Shown piece by piece: positions 34,790-45,100 of a stretch of 64,000 nt of DNA; within the stretch, counting starts at the first letter, position 1; the number at the start of each line of letters is the position of its first letter. Made by a program: the position numbers and the translations under genes. The stretch comes from Megamerina dolium (taxonomy: Eukaryota; Arthropoda; Insecta; Diptera; Megamerinidae). The DNA is taken from the NCBI GenBank assembly GCA_963854835.1, contig OY978527.1:16501584-16565583 (forward strand). Reading direction: 5' to 3'. The notes under the pieces are model-generated. The model was given only the letters and a program-made list of their open reading frames with translations, searched no databases and was not told where the DNA came from.

Positions 34790-35618
34790 AAAAAGTTGAA
34801 ACACGTGGTCCCAAACCGGCAACAGATACTAGCATAGACAGGAAAATAATTCAAATGGCTAAGCAAGATCCTAAAATAAGCTCCAGCAAAATTAAACAGG
34901 ATCTTCAGTTATCTGTAAGCTCGGTGACTATTAGACGACGTTTACTGGAAGCTAAATTGACAGCCAGAAGCCCACGTAAAGTGCCACTACTGACCAAGAA
35001 ACACCTAGCAAAAAGATTGGCATTTGCCAAGGCACATATGAGTTGACTCAAGGAGAAGTGGAGGAACATCTTATGGAGCGATGAAAGCAAAATCGTCCTT
35101 TGTGGTTCCAAAGGTTGTCGGCGATACGTTAGAAGACCACCAAGACTGTTAAACATGGTGGTGCGAAACTTATAGTTTGGGTCTGCTTCTCCCATTATGG
35201 TGTTGGGCCAATATATTCCATCACAGGTATTAGGGATCAGTTTCTGTACATCAAAATACTCGAGGAAGTCATGTTGCTGTATGCTCAGTATGAAATGCCT
35301 CTAAAATGGATATATCAACAAGATAATGATCCGTAATATACCAGCAAACGTGCAAAAATATGGTTTCAGGAGAAGCAAGTTGACGTTATGGAGTGGCCAG
35401 CACAATCGTCCGACCTTAACCCCATAGAAAGCTTGTGGGGCGATGTCAAAAAAAGGGTAAGCGAAGCAAATCCGAACGGCCTGAAGGAATTGTGGCAAGT
35501 GGTGCACGAAGGCTGGAGCGCTATATCTGTTCAGAGGTGCCAGCATTTGGTCGACTTTATGCAACGCAGATGTGCTGCTGTAATCCACAATAACGGTTAT
35601 GCGACCAAATATTAACGT
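34790..35618 (+). mobile_element. Tc1-like transposase relic (DD34E)
   Basis: The frame enters with ETRGPKPATDTSIDRKIIQ, then SKIKQDLQLSVSSVTIRRRL (second helix-turn-helix), WSDESKI (first Asp), WIYQQDNDP (second Asp) and WPAQSSDLNPIESLWGDVKK (Glu), with 34 residues between second Asp and Glu. Breaks: TGA at 35044 in place of a Trp codon, a frameshift near 35145 and TAA at 35334. The protein ends at GYATKY before TAA 35613..35615. A CTGCTATTTTTGTGAACAGT sequence at about 35697 may be its right terminus. Confidence 0.88.
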
Positions 35619-35857
35619 ATATTTAGAAAACAAAGCTGAATTTATACAATTTTTACGTTCTATATTTTTTTTTTTTTTTTTATATGCATACTATGGACTG
35701 CTATTTTTGTGAACAGTACAATTTTTATTTTTTTTTTGTGAAAAAATCTTTTTTAAAGAAAAAAATATATTCTTTTTGTTTTTGTTATTTAGATAATGAA
35801 TAATATTAGGTTTCCTTGATTATAATTTACTAAAATATGAAGTATTTAAAATATTAT

Positions 35858-37060
35858 CAGCCCGATTCTGAATATTCCCGGGGAATTTTTCCCCGGGAAT
35901 TTGATCTATCCCGAGAATAAATTCCTCCTATTCTAAACAATCAGGGAACAGAATACAAAGGGAAAGAGAATTTCGAATTTTCGAAGACAGCTGTTTTACT
36001 TACTGTGGTTTGTTTTGAATAAGAAGTGCAATTTATTTGTTACATTTTAACAATAATTCTAAATAAATAAATATAAAAACAATAGAATTGTGTACAAACT
36101 ATAAAAAAATTATGTATAGCAGGAGCGAAAGAAGCAACAACAAAGGAGGCAGTTACGCGACGCGGCAAATCTGCTTGAACTGCCGGATACATTGTAATTA
36201 TAACAAGTTACTTTTATATGTGTTTATTATATTAATTATTCATTTTCAAAGGTTTGAAAAATATTATAGAGTGAACAAGCCCGCTTTTATGTATCTGCTG
36301 GATGTGTTGTCGTCGCATATTCAGCCCAAAAAGGCATTCGCAGGGATAGGGAAAGATTGTGCTGTGTCCTTGGCCCAGTGTAGCTTCAGCAAAGTGTTGA
36401 AGGAGGTCATAAATATTTTTGAAGAAAATGTATGACCAGAATGGATAAAATTTTCCAAAACGGCTATAGAAAAAAGGAAAATAGTATTAGCCTTTTATAT
36501 GAAGCACGGCATTCCAGGTGTTATAGGATGTATTGATGGGACGCATATTCGTAGCAATAATACGAATTTAATTCCACCTCCAAAGTTCGCCAAAATCTGG
36601 TGAGCTCCTCCCTGTTTCCTTTATAGAATCCACGCGCAATGTCGGGATGTGATTGCATTGCATTTAGCATAAGATCGAAATGGAACTTGTTCGTTGTTTT
36701 TGACCTGAAAGTAATAATAATGCCATAATAATATTTGTAATAGTAATAAATAATGTTATTTATTTAATAAATAACAACATTTACAACATTTACATTTATT
36801 TATTTAATAAATAACAACATTTACAACAACTCCCTTGCAGATAGTTGACGGAATAATTTTCAATAAATGTCATCACATTCTCCCTTTTATTTACATTCGG
36901 AATGCCTACTTTTTTCCCAGGGAAGAAATTCCCGATTTCGAAGTTCGTTTAAAATTGGAGGAAAGGGAAAAGGGAAAAACTCCCGGGGAATTTATATTCA
37001 GAATACAAGAATAGGGAAAAGGGAAAAATTCCCTGGGAATTGTTATTCAGAATCGGGCTG
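35858..37060 (+). mobile_element. PIF/Harbinger transposon relic
   Basis: Inverted termini begin CAGCCCGATTCTGAAT (16 bp perfect) and continue with CCC-rich sequence; TAT flanks both sides (35855..35857, 37061..37063) as a 3-bp duplication. Coding remnants 36255..36600 read YRVNKPAFMYLLDVLSSHIQ and, past a stop at 36433, FYMKHGIPGVIGCIDGTHIR, the first catalytic block of the DDE_4 nuclease. The later catalytic blocks and the Myb-like partner gene are missing. A duplicated ATTTATTTAATAAATAACAA block lies at 36751..36831. Confidence 0.9.
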
Positions 37061-37634
37061 TATGTGTATTTGTTTATTATTTATTTTGCGCTGCTATTTT
37101 TATGAACACAACTGTATGTATAAAAAATTATTTTACCTTTAATTATTGAAGTCATAATATATATATTTACAATATATAATATTTACAATATGTCACGTTT
37201 AAGATTTGTTTATAAAAATATAATACGCACGGAGTGGCACGACGTTTAGTGTTAAGGAATGAATTTGAATTGATCGGTCGATCGTCGCACGAGAGGCGAA
37301 TATACAGCATAAAAGGAATTTCTGCGGAGAGTCAGGGTGGCCATATGGTAAGCATAAAATTCAGGCACGTTAATAAAAAGTAAGTGTTTATTTAACTTAA
37401 CTTATATTTTCCTTCCTTCCAGGGACCAACCATAATTTATTTATTATGTTATTTGATTAAAATCAGCTGTCATTATTGTTCTGTTTAGAAATTAACCGAC
37501 AGTCGATGCTCGCGTTAAATTAACCGAAGCTTATCTGCTAGATGTTTCTTATACGGACATTGTGAAAACGCTTTTTATGTTATCATACAGATAAGTTGTT
37601 ATTAAGCGCTAACCGGACATTGTGAAGACGGCCC

Positions 37635-39045
37635 TTAAAGGCTGAACGATGACGTCATTAAATAGTTTATCTGAAAAGAGAATGATGCCGAAAACATATG
37701 TACGTAAAACAAAACAAAGCTGAATTAAAAACGGCATCAATTCGTTTCACCTTCCGCCTGTTGATAGTCTGATATATGTACATATGAATATGCATAAGGA
37801 AAATTATGTAGAGTATGTATTTTGTATGTATAAAGAGTAGATTTATAATATGAAATATCTGCCGCCACCACCACCATTATTATCATTTTTATGACGTAGT
37901 ACAATACGTCAGTAAATACATAAATATTTGCCTAAAAGTCGTATGTATTTTAAGATATTATTCGAGCTAACTTCGAGCTGGTCCATATATAATTTTATAC
38001 ACACTTTTTCATGAGAATAGCATGGATATATAGAGAGAGAGAGAGAGAGAGAGTAAGAAGAGCATAACATTTACGTTTTTGCTAAAAACAGCGTCAATCT
38101 GTTGCTACTACAACAATATACATATGTATGTATATTATTTGTATTCTGGTTGTAAGTAGCAACCGGTTTTTTGTTTTTATTATTATTTATACAAGTAGGT
38201 ACGATATTAAACAGAAATTGCTCCATGAAATTAACATAGTCGACATAAACACACACCCTCATTTGTAAAGAGAAGATTATCAGCGCGTTGATTATGTACT
38301 AAATAATGAATGAGATAAGATAAAAAGATATGAGCAAAAATGTGCGACTCTTCTGATTACTTGGAGTTACTTTATTATGATTTAAATTTAAAGTCCAGAT
38401 CCAAAAGGTTCGATTAATTTCTAGATTTTTTGCGTCCATTTATTCGCCCGCTGGTTTCTTCCATCACCATTATCATTGTAATGAACCAATCTTACTTAGA
38501 TTATTATCATTACTAATGCTACATATAAGATTGCTAAACTCTTCCTCTATTTAAGGCAATGCTTGAATACATCGATTTTTTGCATTTCGATTGAGTCAAA
38601 GGAAATTGAAAGCGAGTTTGGTTAAGTGAAAAGGTCCTACGGATTCTCTTTACCTCGCTTCATCCCTGTGTCTGTCCCCCTCTCCTACATACCCCCTCTG
38701 CTTCTCTATCATCCTCTTATAATTTATACTATATTTCTCAATTGAAAAAGGTGATTGGCATAGGATTGCTTTTAGGGTAGTTTTATTTTTGTGTGATAAA
38801 AACGGTAGTAGAGAGACGGAAGAAAAGGTAATATTTACATTGAAAAGGCATCTTATGAGCCAAAACAATTATAACACAAACGAGAACTTAGTTACTATTA
38901 TGAATTGTTGTAGGTCGAGATAAGTTAAAGCAACTCTATAAACAGAAAATACGTAGGTCAACAAAAATAGTTTTACCATGTGAGAAACAACACAACATCC
39001 TTGTTGAAAATTATTATAGTTAAGGTACATTCATATTTAAACTGT
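37635..39045. other. Non-coding region with GA tract
   Basis: No gene is supported. A GA run at 38033..38054 and CCACCACCACCA patch near 37863 are simple repeats. Confidence 0.4.
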
Positions 39046-39049
39046 TTTA

Positions 39050-39185
39050 GCGCCGTTTTCACAATGTCTGGTTAACTTTGCCTTTAACCAGAAGATAGCT
39101 AACCGCCTAACCGATAGTCTGAATTGACATTTTTTTCCACCAAATTCTGGTTAGCGAACATTCGGTGAGCTCTTTCATTTGATCA
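39050..39185. mobile_element. Family F MITE, single-ended copy
   Basis: GCGCCGTTTTCACAATGTCT, GGTTAACTTTGCCTTTAACC and ATAGTCTGAATTGACA match the left end of the outer element at 34607. The opposite terminus is not seen. Confidence 0.75.
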
Positions 39186-39339
39186 TCTTCAAGCTTCAGT
39201 TCGAGACAACAGCTTCGAGAAATCAATAGAATAATAACGACAAGAATGTTTCTTTAATATTCACATCAGAAGTCTTGCGAATGATTCCATAGAAAGATCG
39301 TGGTAACTATCAATCACTGATGGACACACTATAGCAAAA

Positions 39340-40420
39340 GTATGGAAACGAATATAAGAGGCAATTGCATCGAGAGGAATTACGATCGCGAGTGCAACGG
39401 AGTAATGAATGCCTTCAAGATTACGATTTCGATATTGAGCGCTTATCTCATCCAGCGTTCACCGAAAATTCGGGAGAATACATTGAGAAGATTAAAATAG
39501 AGACATTCATCGACGGAATACGTGATGGAGAGACTAAGGGTACCCTAGTCATGTCACCAAGGAGTACCTATGCGGAAACAGTCAGTTTAATGTGCCAACT
39601 AATGCTACGAGTACACCAACTGAAAACAGTTAAATCTGTTGTGCAGCTTGAAGAAAGAACAAAAGATCACCTTGAACTCAAATTTGCAGGTAAATGCTTC
39701 ATATGTGATAAACGAAGACATATGGTGCGTGATTGTCGTCAACCGATTGTGAAGCCTGAAGCAAGAGCAATGACAACGCATGGGAAAGTGCGGATGGAAA
39801 AACCACCAATGATCTTCTAGTGGTACCCAAGGCAAGAATAATAAAATGATAGCTGAGTATCACAATACTACCAGTGGAAGGCATTTGGGCATTCCCAAAA
39901 CTGTCGAGCAAATAAAGAAACTATTTGATTGAACAATGAGTAATGGCCAAAGGTCCTACTAAAGGAAGCCGAGGGAAAATGCACAAAAAAACCCCGCTAA
40001 TGCTCCATTTGATCGAATTGCTATGCATTTTTGTTTTATTTATTAGAAAGGACCGACTTATATTAGCCGGTTCCGAAAGGCAGAATCCTCTTGACATCAC
40101 TTTTGCTTAGCCTTGTCAGAGAAGCGTTCTTATTGCAAGTTATTACTGCCGAGAGAATTGCCAATTGTTTGCCGACAGGTGCGTACCGTTCGAAAGATAA
40201 ATCTTTTGACATCAAAGTGGTGCTTCAGATCAGAAGGCCAACGCACTAACCACCAGTACCAAAGACCGCATGGATATAGCTGGATCATTTTCTACAAGCA
40301 CTACAGAACAACTATGTATGTTCTGATGGATATAGATTTTTTCAGTAAATGGTCTGAAATATAACCCATTCCAATTACACCAGCAATGGCCATTTTTTGA
40401 AACAAGTTAAGACTGCCCAC
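39340..40420 (+). mobile_element. Ty3/gypsy-type retrotransposon relic: gag joined to integrase
   Basis: 39365..39820 encodes a gag end: LHREELRSRVQRSNE-type helix region, IETFIDGIRDGETKG, and a CX2CX4HX4C zinc knuckle CFICDKRRHMVRDC. Soon after (39850..39930) comes EYHNTTSGRHLGIPKTVEQI, the histidine part of an integrase zinc domain, and then at 40265..40380 MDIAGSFSTSTT and FFSKWSEI, the start of an integrase core. Protease, reverse transcriptase and RNase H are missing. A SINE interrupts the integrase. No LTRs were found. Confidence 0.7.
40028..40257 (-). mobile_element. tRNA-derived SINE inside the gypsy relic, partial
   Basis: The minus strand has the body (reverse of ATATTAGCCGGTTCCGAAAG and AATTGCCAATTGTTTGCCGA). 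The B box segment is deleted, since the plus strand jumps from GTGGTGCTTCAG directly to ATCAGAAGGCCAACGCACTA. The usual GGCTTTAAGTGCC tail is also missing. Confidence 0.8.
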
Positions 40421-40519
40421 TGATTTAAGATTTGGAGTCACAAAACCAATACAAACAACCGAAGGTTACTACGAGGTTACTACTACCGAAAATGAATGAT
40501 GATGAAGTCTTACACATAG

Positions 40520-40996
40520 AATCGAAAGGACACTCTGGAATACTTGCTTCAAGTACATTTTCCAGGGACAACTAAGATTCCAATATCAGACCCCTATTAG
40601 ACAAAAGGTCTTGCAGTTTGTCTGGAGTAATATTTACCCCAGACAAAGTTAAATGGGCTGTAGGGCCCTTTCAACAAATTAAAGCACCAGGTAAGGATAA
40701 TACCTTTCCGACCCTCTTGATAAGAGGCTTGTATGTATTACTTGCACTTGGTTGCAACCTTTAGGGAATACATAGCAACAATTTGGCATAAGGTAAATGT
40801 AGTATTTATTCCGAAATTGGGCAATAGATCCAGGGAACTTCCTAAATCATACAGACCTATCAGTCTCACATCATTTCTTATAAATACTATGGAAAGATTA
40901 GTAGATCTACATATTAGAGAAGCGATGGACAAAACAATACCATTACATCAATCTCAGTTTGCATACAATAAGGGGAAATCCACGGAGGGAGCGCTC
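40520..40996 (+). mobile_element. LINE reverse transcriptase fragment
   Basis: In broken frames the plus strand reads ITPDKVKWAV-like, APGKDN, KVNVVFIPKLGNRSRELPKS and YRPISLTSFLINTMERLVD, ending in FAYNKGKSTEGAL. This is the N-terminal half of the reverse transcriptase of an RNase H-type LINE (I/LOA/R1 group). It ends exactly where the minus-strand DD41D element begins. Confidence 0.8.
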
Positions 40997-42050
40997 CGTT
41001 GAGTCCAATTTTCGATGACTCGTTCCAGTATTTCGACTGGTAACTGGCGAATGACACGCGTGATGTTTTGCTCCAAGTCCTGAATCGAAGCGGGTTTGTC
41101 CGCATAAACTTTAGACTTTACATATCCCCACAGAAAAAAGTCTAACGGTGTGATATCACACCGTGACCAATCGACCGGCCCAAAACGTGAAATTATCTGG
41201 TCACCGAAGTGTTCTCTCAATAAATCCATTGATTGATGCGATGTATGGGAAGTGGCGCCGTCTTGTTGAAACCAAATGTCGCCGAGATCACGAGCTTCAA
41301 TTACAGGCATCAAATAGTCGGATATCATGGCACGAAACGGTCGCCATTGACGGTTACGTTCTCACCGGCATCATTTTTGAAGAAATATGGACCGATGATT
41401 CCACCGGCCCACAAACCACACCAAACCATTGTTTTTTCTGGATGAAGTGGTAGCCGTTGAATCTCTTCAGGTTGCTCTTCGTCCCAAATGCGGCAATTTT
41501 GCTTGTTTACATATCCATTGAGCCAGAAATGGGCCTCATCGCTGAACAAAATTTGGCTCGAAAACGTCGGATCTTCTTGTAACTTTTCAAGAGCCCATAG
41601 AGCGAAGCGATGTCGCTTGGGAAGGTCGGGCGGCTTCAGTTCTTGCACAAGCTGTATTTTGCACGCTTTCAATTTAAGATCTCGACGTAAAATGCGCCAA
41701 GTCGTTCCATACGTCAGTTCGAGTTGCTGCGAACGGCGCCGAATCGACTCTCCACGGTCTTCGTGTACACTCTCAGCTACGGCCGCTATATTTTCTTCAC
41801 TGCGTGCTGGACGTGGTCTATTCGGTCGAATATTATCCAATAATGAATGCTGGGTATCAAGATGGGTGATGGTATTGCGAATAGTACGCTCAGTAGGCCG
41901 ATTATGTTGACCATAAGTTGAGCGAAGTGCACGGAACACATTCCTCACAGAACGTGAATTTTCGTAATAAAGTTGAACGATTTGTAAACGTTGTTCAGGA
42001 GTAAGTCTTTCTATGATGAAATGCCAAACAATACTAAACAAAAATAACAT
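40997..42050 (-). mobile_element. Mariner-like DD41D (rosa-type) element, nearly intact transposase
   Basis: The minus strand encodes the N-terminal paired-like domain (LTPEQRLQIVQLYYENSRSV, TERTIRNTITHL; RRSQQLELTYGTTWRILRRD) and all three catalytic blocks: FSDEAHFWLNG, WFQQDGATSHTS and CDITPLDFFLWGY. A single-base frameshift near 41333 separates the two long frames (42050..41325 and 41328..40997). Two residues are missing before the last block (DWSRCD where the relative at 9839 has EWPPRSCD), shortening the spacing to 39. The C-terminus is cut at the junction with the LINE fragment. Apart from these defects it is well preserved, hence fairly young. Confidence 0.88.
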
Positions 42051-42119
42051 GACAGCATGGCACGACTCACACGTGATCTGTCAAAAAAAGGCTATTGAAA
42101 AAAGTATGTCTACTTGGAT

Positions 42120-45100
42120 CACCCAATATTTAATTTGTGTATGATTTAAAACTTGGTATATACATGATTGATTTTATAATGCTTCAGAAATGGAACAAAC
42201 GATAGTAAAACTTCAACGGCTAACATTTTAATCTACCACATGTAAAATTAACGCCCCTCAAAAATTCTGAAAACTAATAAAAATGTTTTGTGCAATTTTT
42301 ATTCGAAGAGGAGCACAGCAACAGAATGATGCAACGAATGGTTCGTCTAACATATTCGGTTTTTCAACGACTGTTGTTCATTGAATTGGCGCTTTGTGAA
42401 TTACTAGTAGACAGTAATGAGACTAGTACATTAAGTATAGCGAAATAGCTATTGTTTAGTGCCTTTCCCGTTCTTGTTTCATATTTTCAGCTTTTGCAGC
42501 AGCCATTATAAACAGCGTGACATGTTCGTCATTGAATTGAAGCACAGTTCTGCATTACTAGGGAACAGAAAAGGGAAAAGCTGTCGATTAGTGGCATTTG
42601 TCCACTGACCAGGCTGGCGAGGCATTAATAGAAAACAATACAACAATATTTTGACTTAACAGATGTCTTAAATGTCGCTTCATTGTAGTTGGGGTTGCTT
42701 GCTATTGTTGTTGTGTGGTTATTCTCGCCACAATATTAAAAGGTACAAAATTAAAAAACAATCAAACGCACACAATTTCAAACAGGTGTTAAAATATTAC
42801 GTTCATAAACAAATCACCACGTAAAATTGATAGCAAAATATATGAGAGAGAGAGAGAGTGACATTAGTGTTACTGTCAACGTAATGTTAAGTAAAACAAA
42901 GAAAAATAATAATAATACCAATAATAATAATCATTTCTAGAAGAGAAATTTGCGTGCCAGAAAATGAATTTAAAAAATTCGGTTTTCGTTTTGTGCGATG
43001 TGCGATGTGCGATGTCATGAAAGTCATTTAACAAATTCTTGCGCATTCACAAATTCTCTCCACTCTCTTTCGCATTTTAAATGATTTGTACGCCTGTGTT
43101 CTCTTTAAAATTTACTCTCGATAACAATCAAATCAACACAATAAATATTTTTTATTGAGTATTATAAAAAAAAAGAGAAGCAGTCAAAATCGAGCGAAAA
43201 GAAATATTGAAAGGTATTGTGCATAGAATTAATAAAAATACAGTACAAAAGAGAACAAGACAAATTAACATATGTGACAATGGGGCTCACTTATCAAATG
43301 TGACAGCTGTTGGCTGGATTCTTGTTCATATTATGTTGATTATTGTTACGTGAAATGTTGTTTGTATGTTCGTATGTTTTATTGTTTCTGTGTAAACACA
43401 GTGAGAGCCAGTAATATTACGGAAAGTTGTGATGGCAATTATGATAAAATACTGATGTTTAACATTTATTTTGTATTTTTCGTACTCAAAAACAGCAAAT
43501 ACTGGACCAATTTATTTTACATACTTGCAGATAAATAGCGGCAAAATCTGTTAAGGTGAAGAAAGACGATTCGAATTTGGTTACGACACAACTCTAAAAA
43601 AGGCACACCTTCCCGGTATATCAACTGTACTAAATGACTAATCGTTCTGGGAAAAAGTTTATTCTACTGCCTAGCAGATTTTTCCATGGGCCAGATTCAA
43701 TAATATTAAATATAACATTGCTAATACCCAAAATGATCCGACTCATAACGCTTAGTCATTAATATATTAAGTGCTAATCAGCTGAATAAGCAAAGTAGCG
43801 ACCTTTTATTTGATTAATTATAAATGGAGCAACTTCAATTACAATATCAATTGTTATTGTTGTTGTTGATGTAATACATTCTCCTATTACATTTAATCAC
43901 ATTCTGAAGAGAAGCCCAAAGCAACAAAAAATAAAAACAAAATTATATGATAATCATACGAGAATACCGTTAATATACTACATTAACACCTATTAAAACA
44001 TATACATATGTAAGTATACATAATGTATGTAGAGCGTGCTACAATGACTGATTAGCGGCAGGAGAGTGAGAGAGGAAGAGAGTAAAGTTTATAAAAGGTG
44101 AACGCTAGCGGGCGTATTGATAGCAAGTAAGTACAATAATTAAAAATGATTCGTTTTGCCTTTTTTCTTGTTGCTCAATTCTTCCAACAAAGTCGAGCAA
44201 AAATAATGAACCTCATTTTATTTGGTGCTGTTAGGTAATTATCTCTCTTAAATGTGTTGAAATATAAATTTATATCCAAAAACTCGAATGGACTATATAC
44301 CATCGATGTTCATTTCACTTCACTCGTGAGATCAGCTGTTTTTTTTTTTCTTCACACAGGTACGAGTACACTGACATGGCGAGAGCATTCAGTTGATGTC
44401 GAAAACTCATGCGGTAGGGTTGTGCTCGCGCCTGCTTTGTTGAAAATGTTCGACAAATTAGAGTACAATTAAGCATAAGTAATGATTAAGATAGAGAAAG
44501 ACATATTCACATCGCACAATTCCCTCTCTGTACTACACCATATACAAAATGTAATAGTATGAGTGTACCCATCACAGCGCATTAATATCATATTTTAATG
44601 TATTGTTTAGTTTTTGATATAAATGAGATTCTCTCTTTGTTTATCGACATATATGTACATGACAACGAAATGAATACCTCTTCATTCCATTCTATTTCTA
44701 CATATCCATGTTTTTTAATCAAACGAATACATAATATTTGTCTTTTTTTTTGTATCTTTTGCTCTGTTAATTATATATTTCGCAATTTATTGTAATTGAT
44801 TATGATATACATGCATGTATTATGTTACACATTTCTCTCTCTCTCTCTTTTTCTGATTCCAATTGTTGTTGCTCATATTTAATTCTGCATATGTTCAGAG
44901 AACTTGCTCTCTTAAATTCGTTGTTATAATGTATTGTTAAATTGTGCCACTTAGAGAGAGAGAGAGAGAGTAGGGTTATTACTTTAGTATTACTTTGGTT
45001 CTGTTTATATTTACTAATTAATACCATAATTTTAAACATCGAATCATATTAAAGATAATGACGTCTCAAGTTATGCCATTATCTGAACACTTTATGAATA

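Larger units (their letters stand above)
34607..37634. mobile_element. Outer DNA element (family F) enclosing Tc1 and Harbinger
   Basis: GGGCCGTTTTCAC at 34607..34619 and its inverse GTGAAGACGGCCC at 37622..37634 differ at one base, and ACCGGACATTGTGAA near the right end matches the ACAATGTCTGGTTAAC end of a related copy at 39050. Flanking bases CTA and TTA could be a 3-bp duplication with one change. Without the inner Tc1 and Harbinger elements only a few hundred bases remain, so the outer element was probably a MITE. Confidence 0.6.

Noticed and set aside
44146..44472. Possible small secreted peptide gene: TATAAAAG near 44089, ATG at 44146 with a hydrophobic start, possible donor at 44235 and acceptor at 44359
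   Set aside because: With the phase set by the donor, the second part hits a stop after about 12 codons; no family match and no support beyond chance signals.
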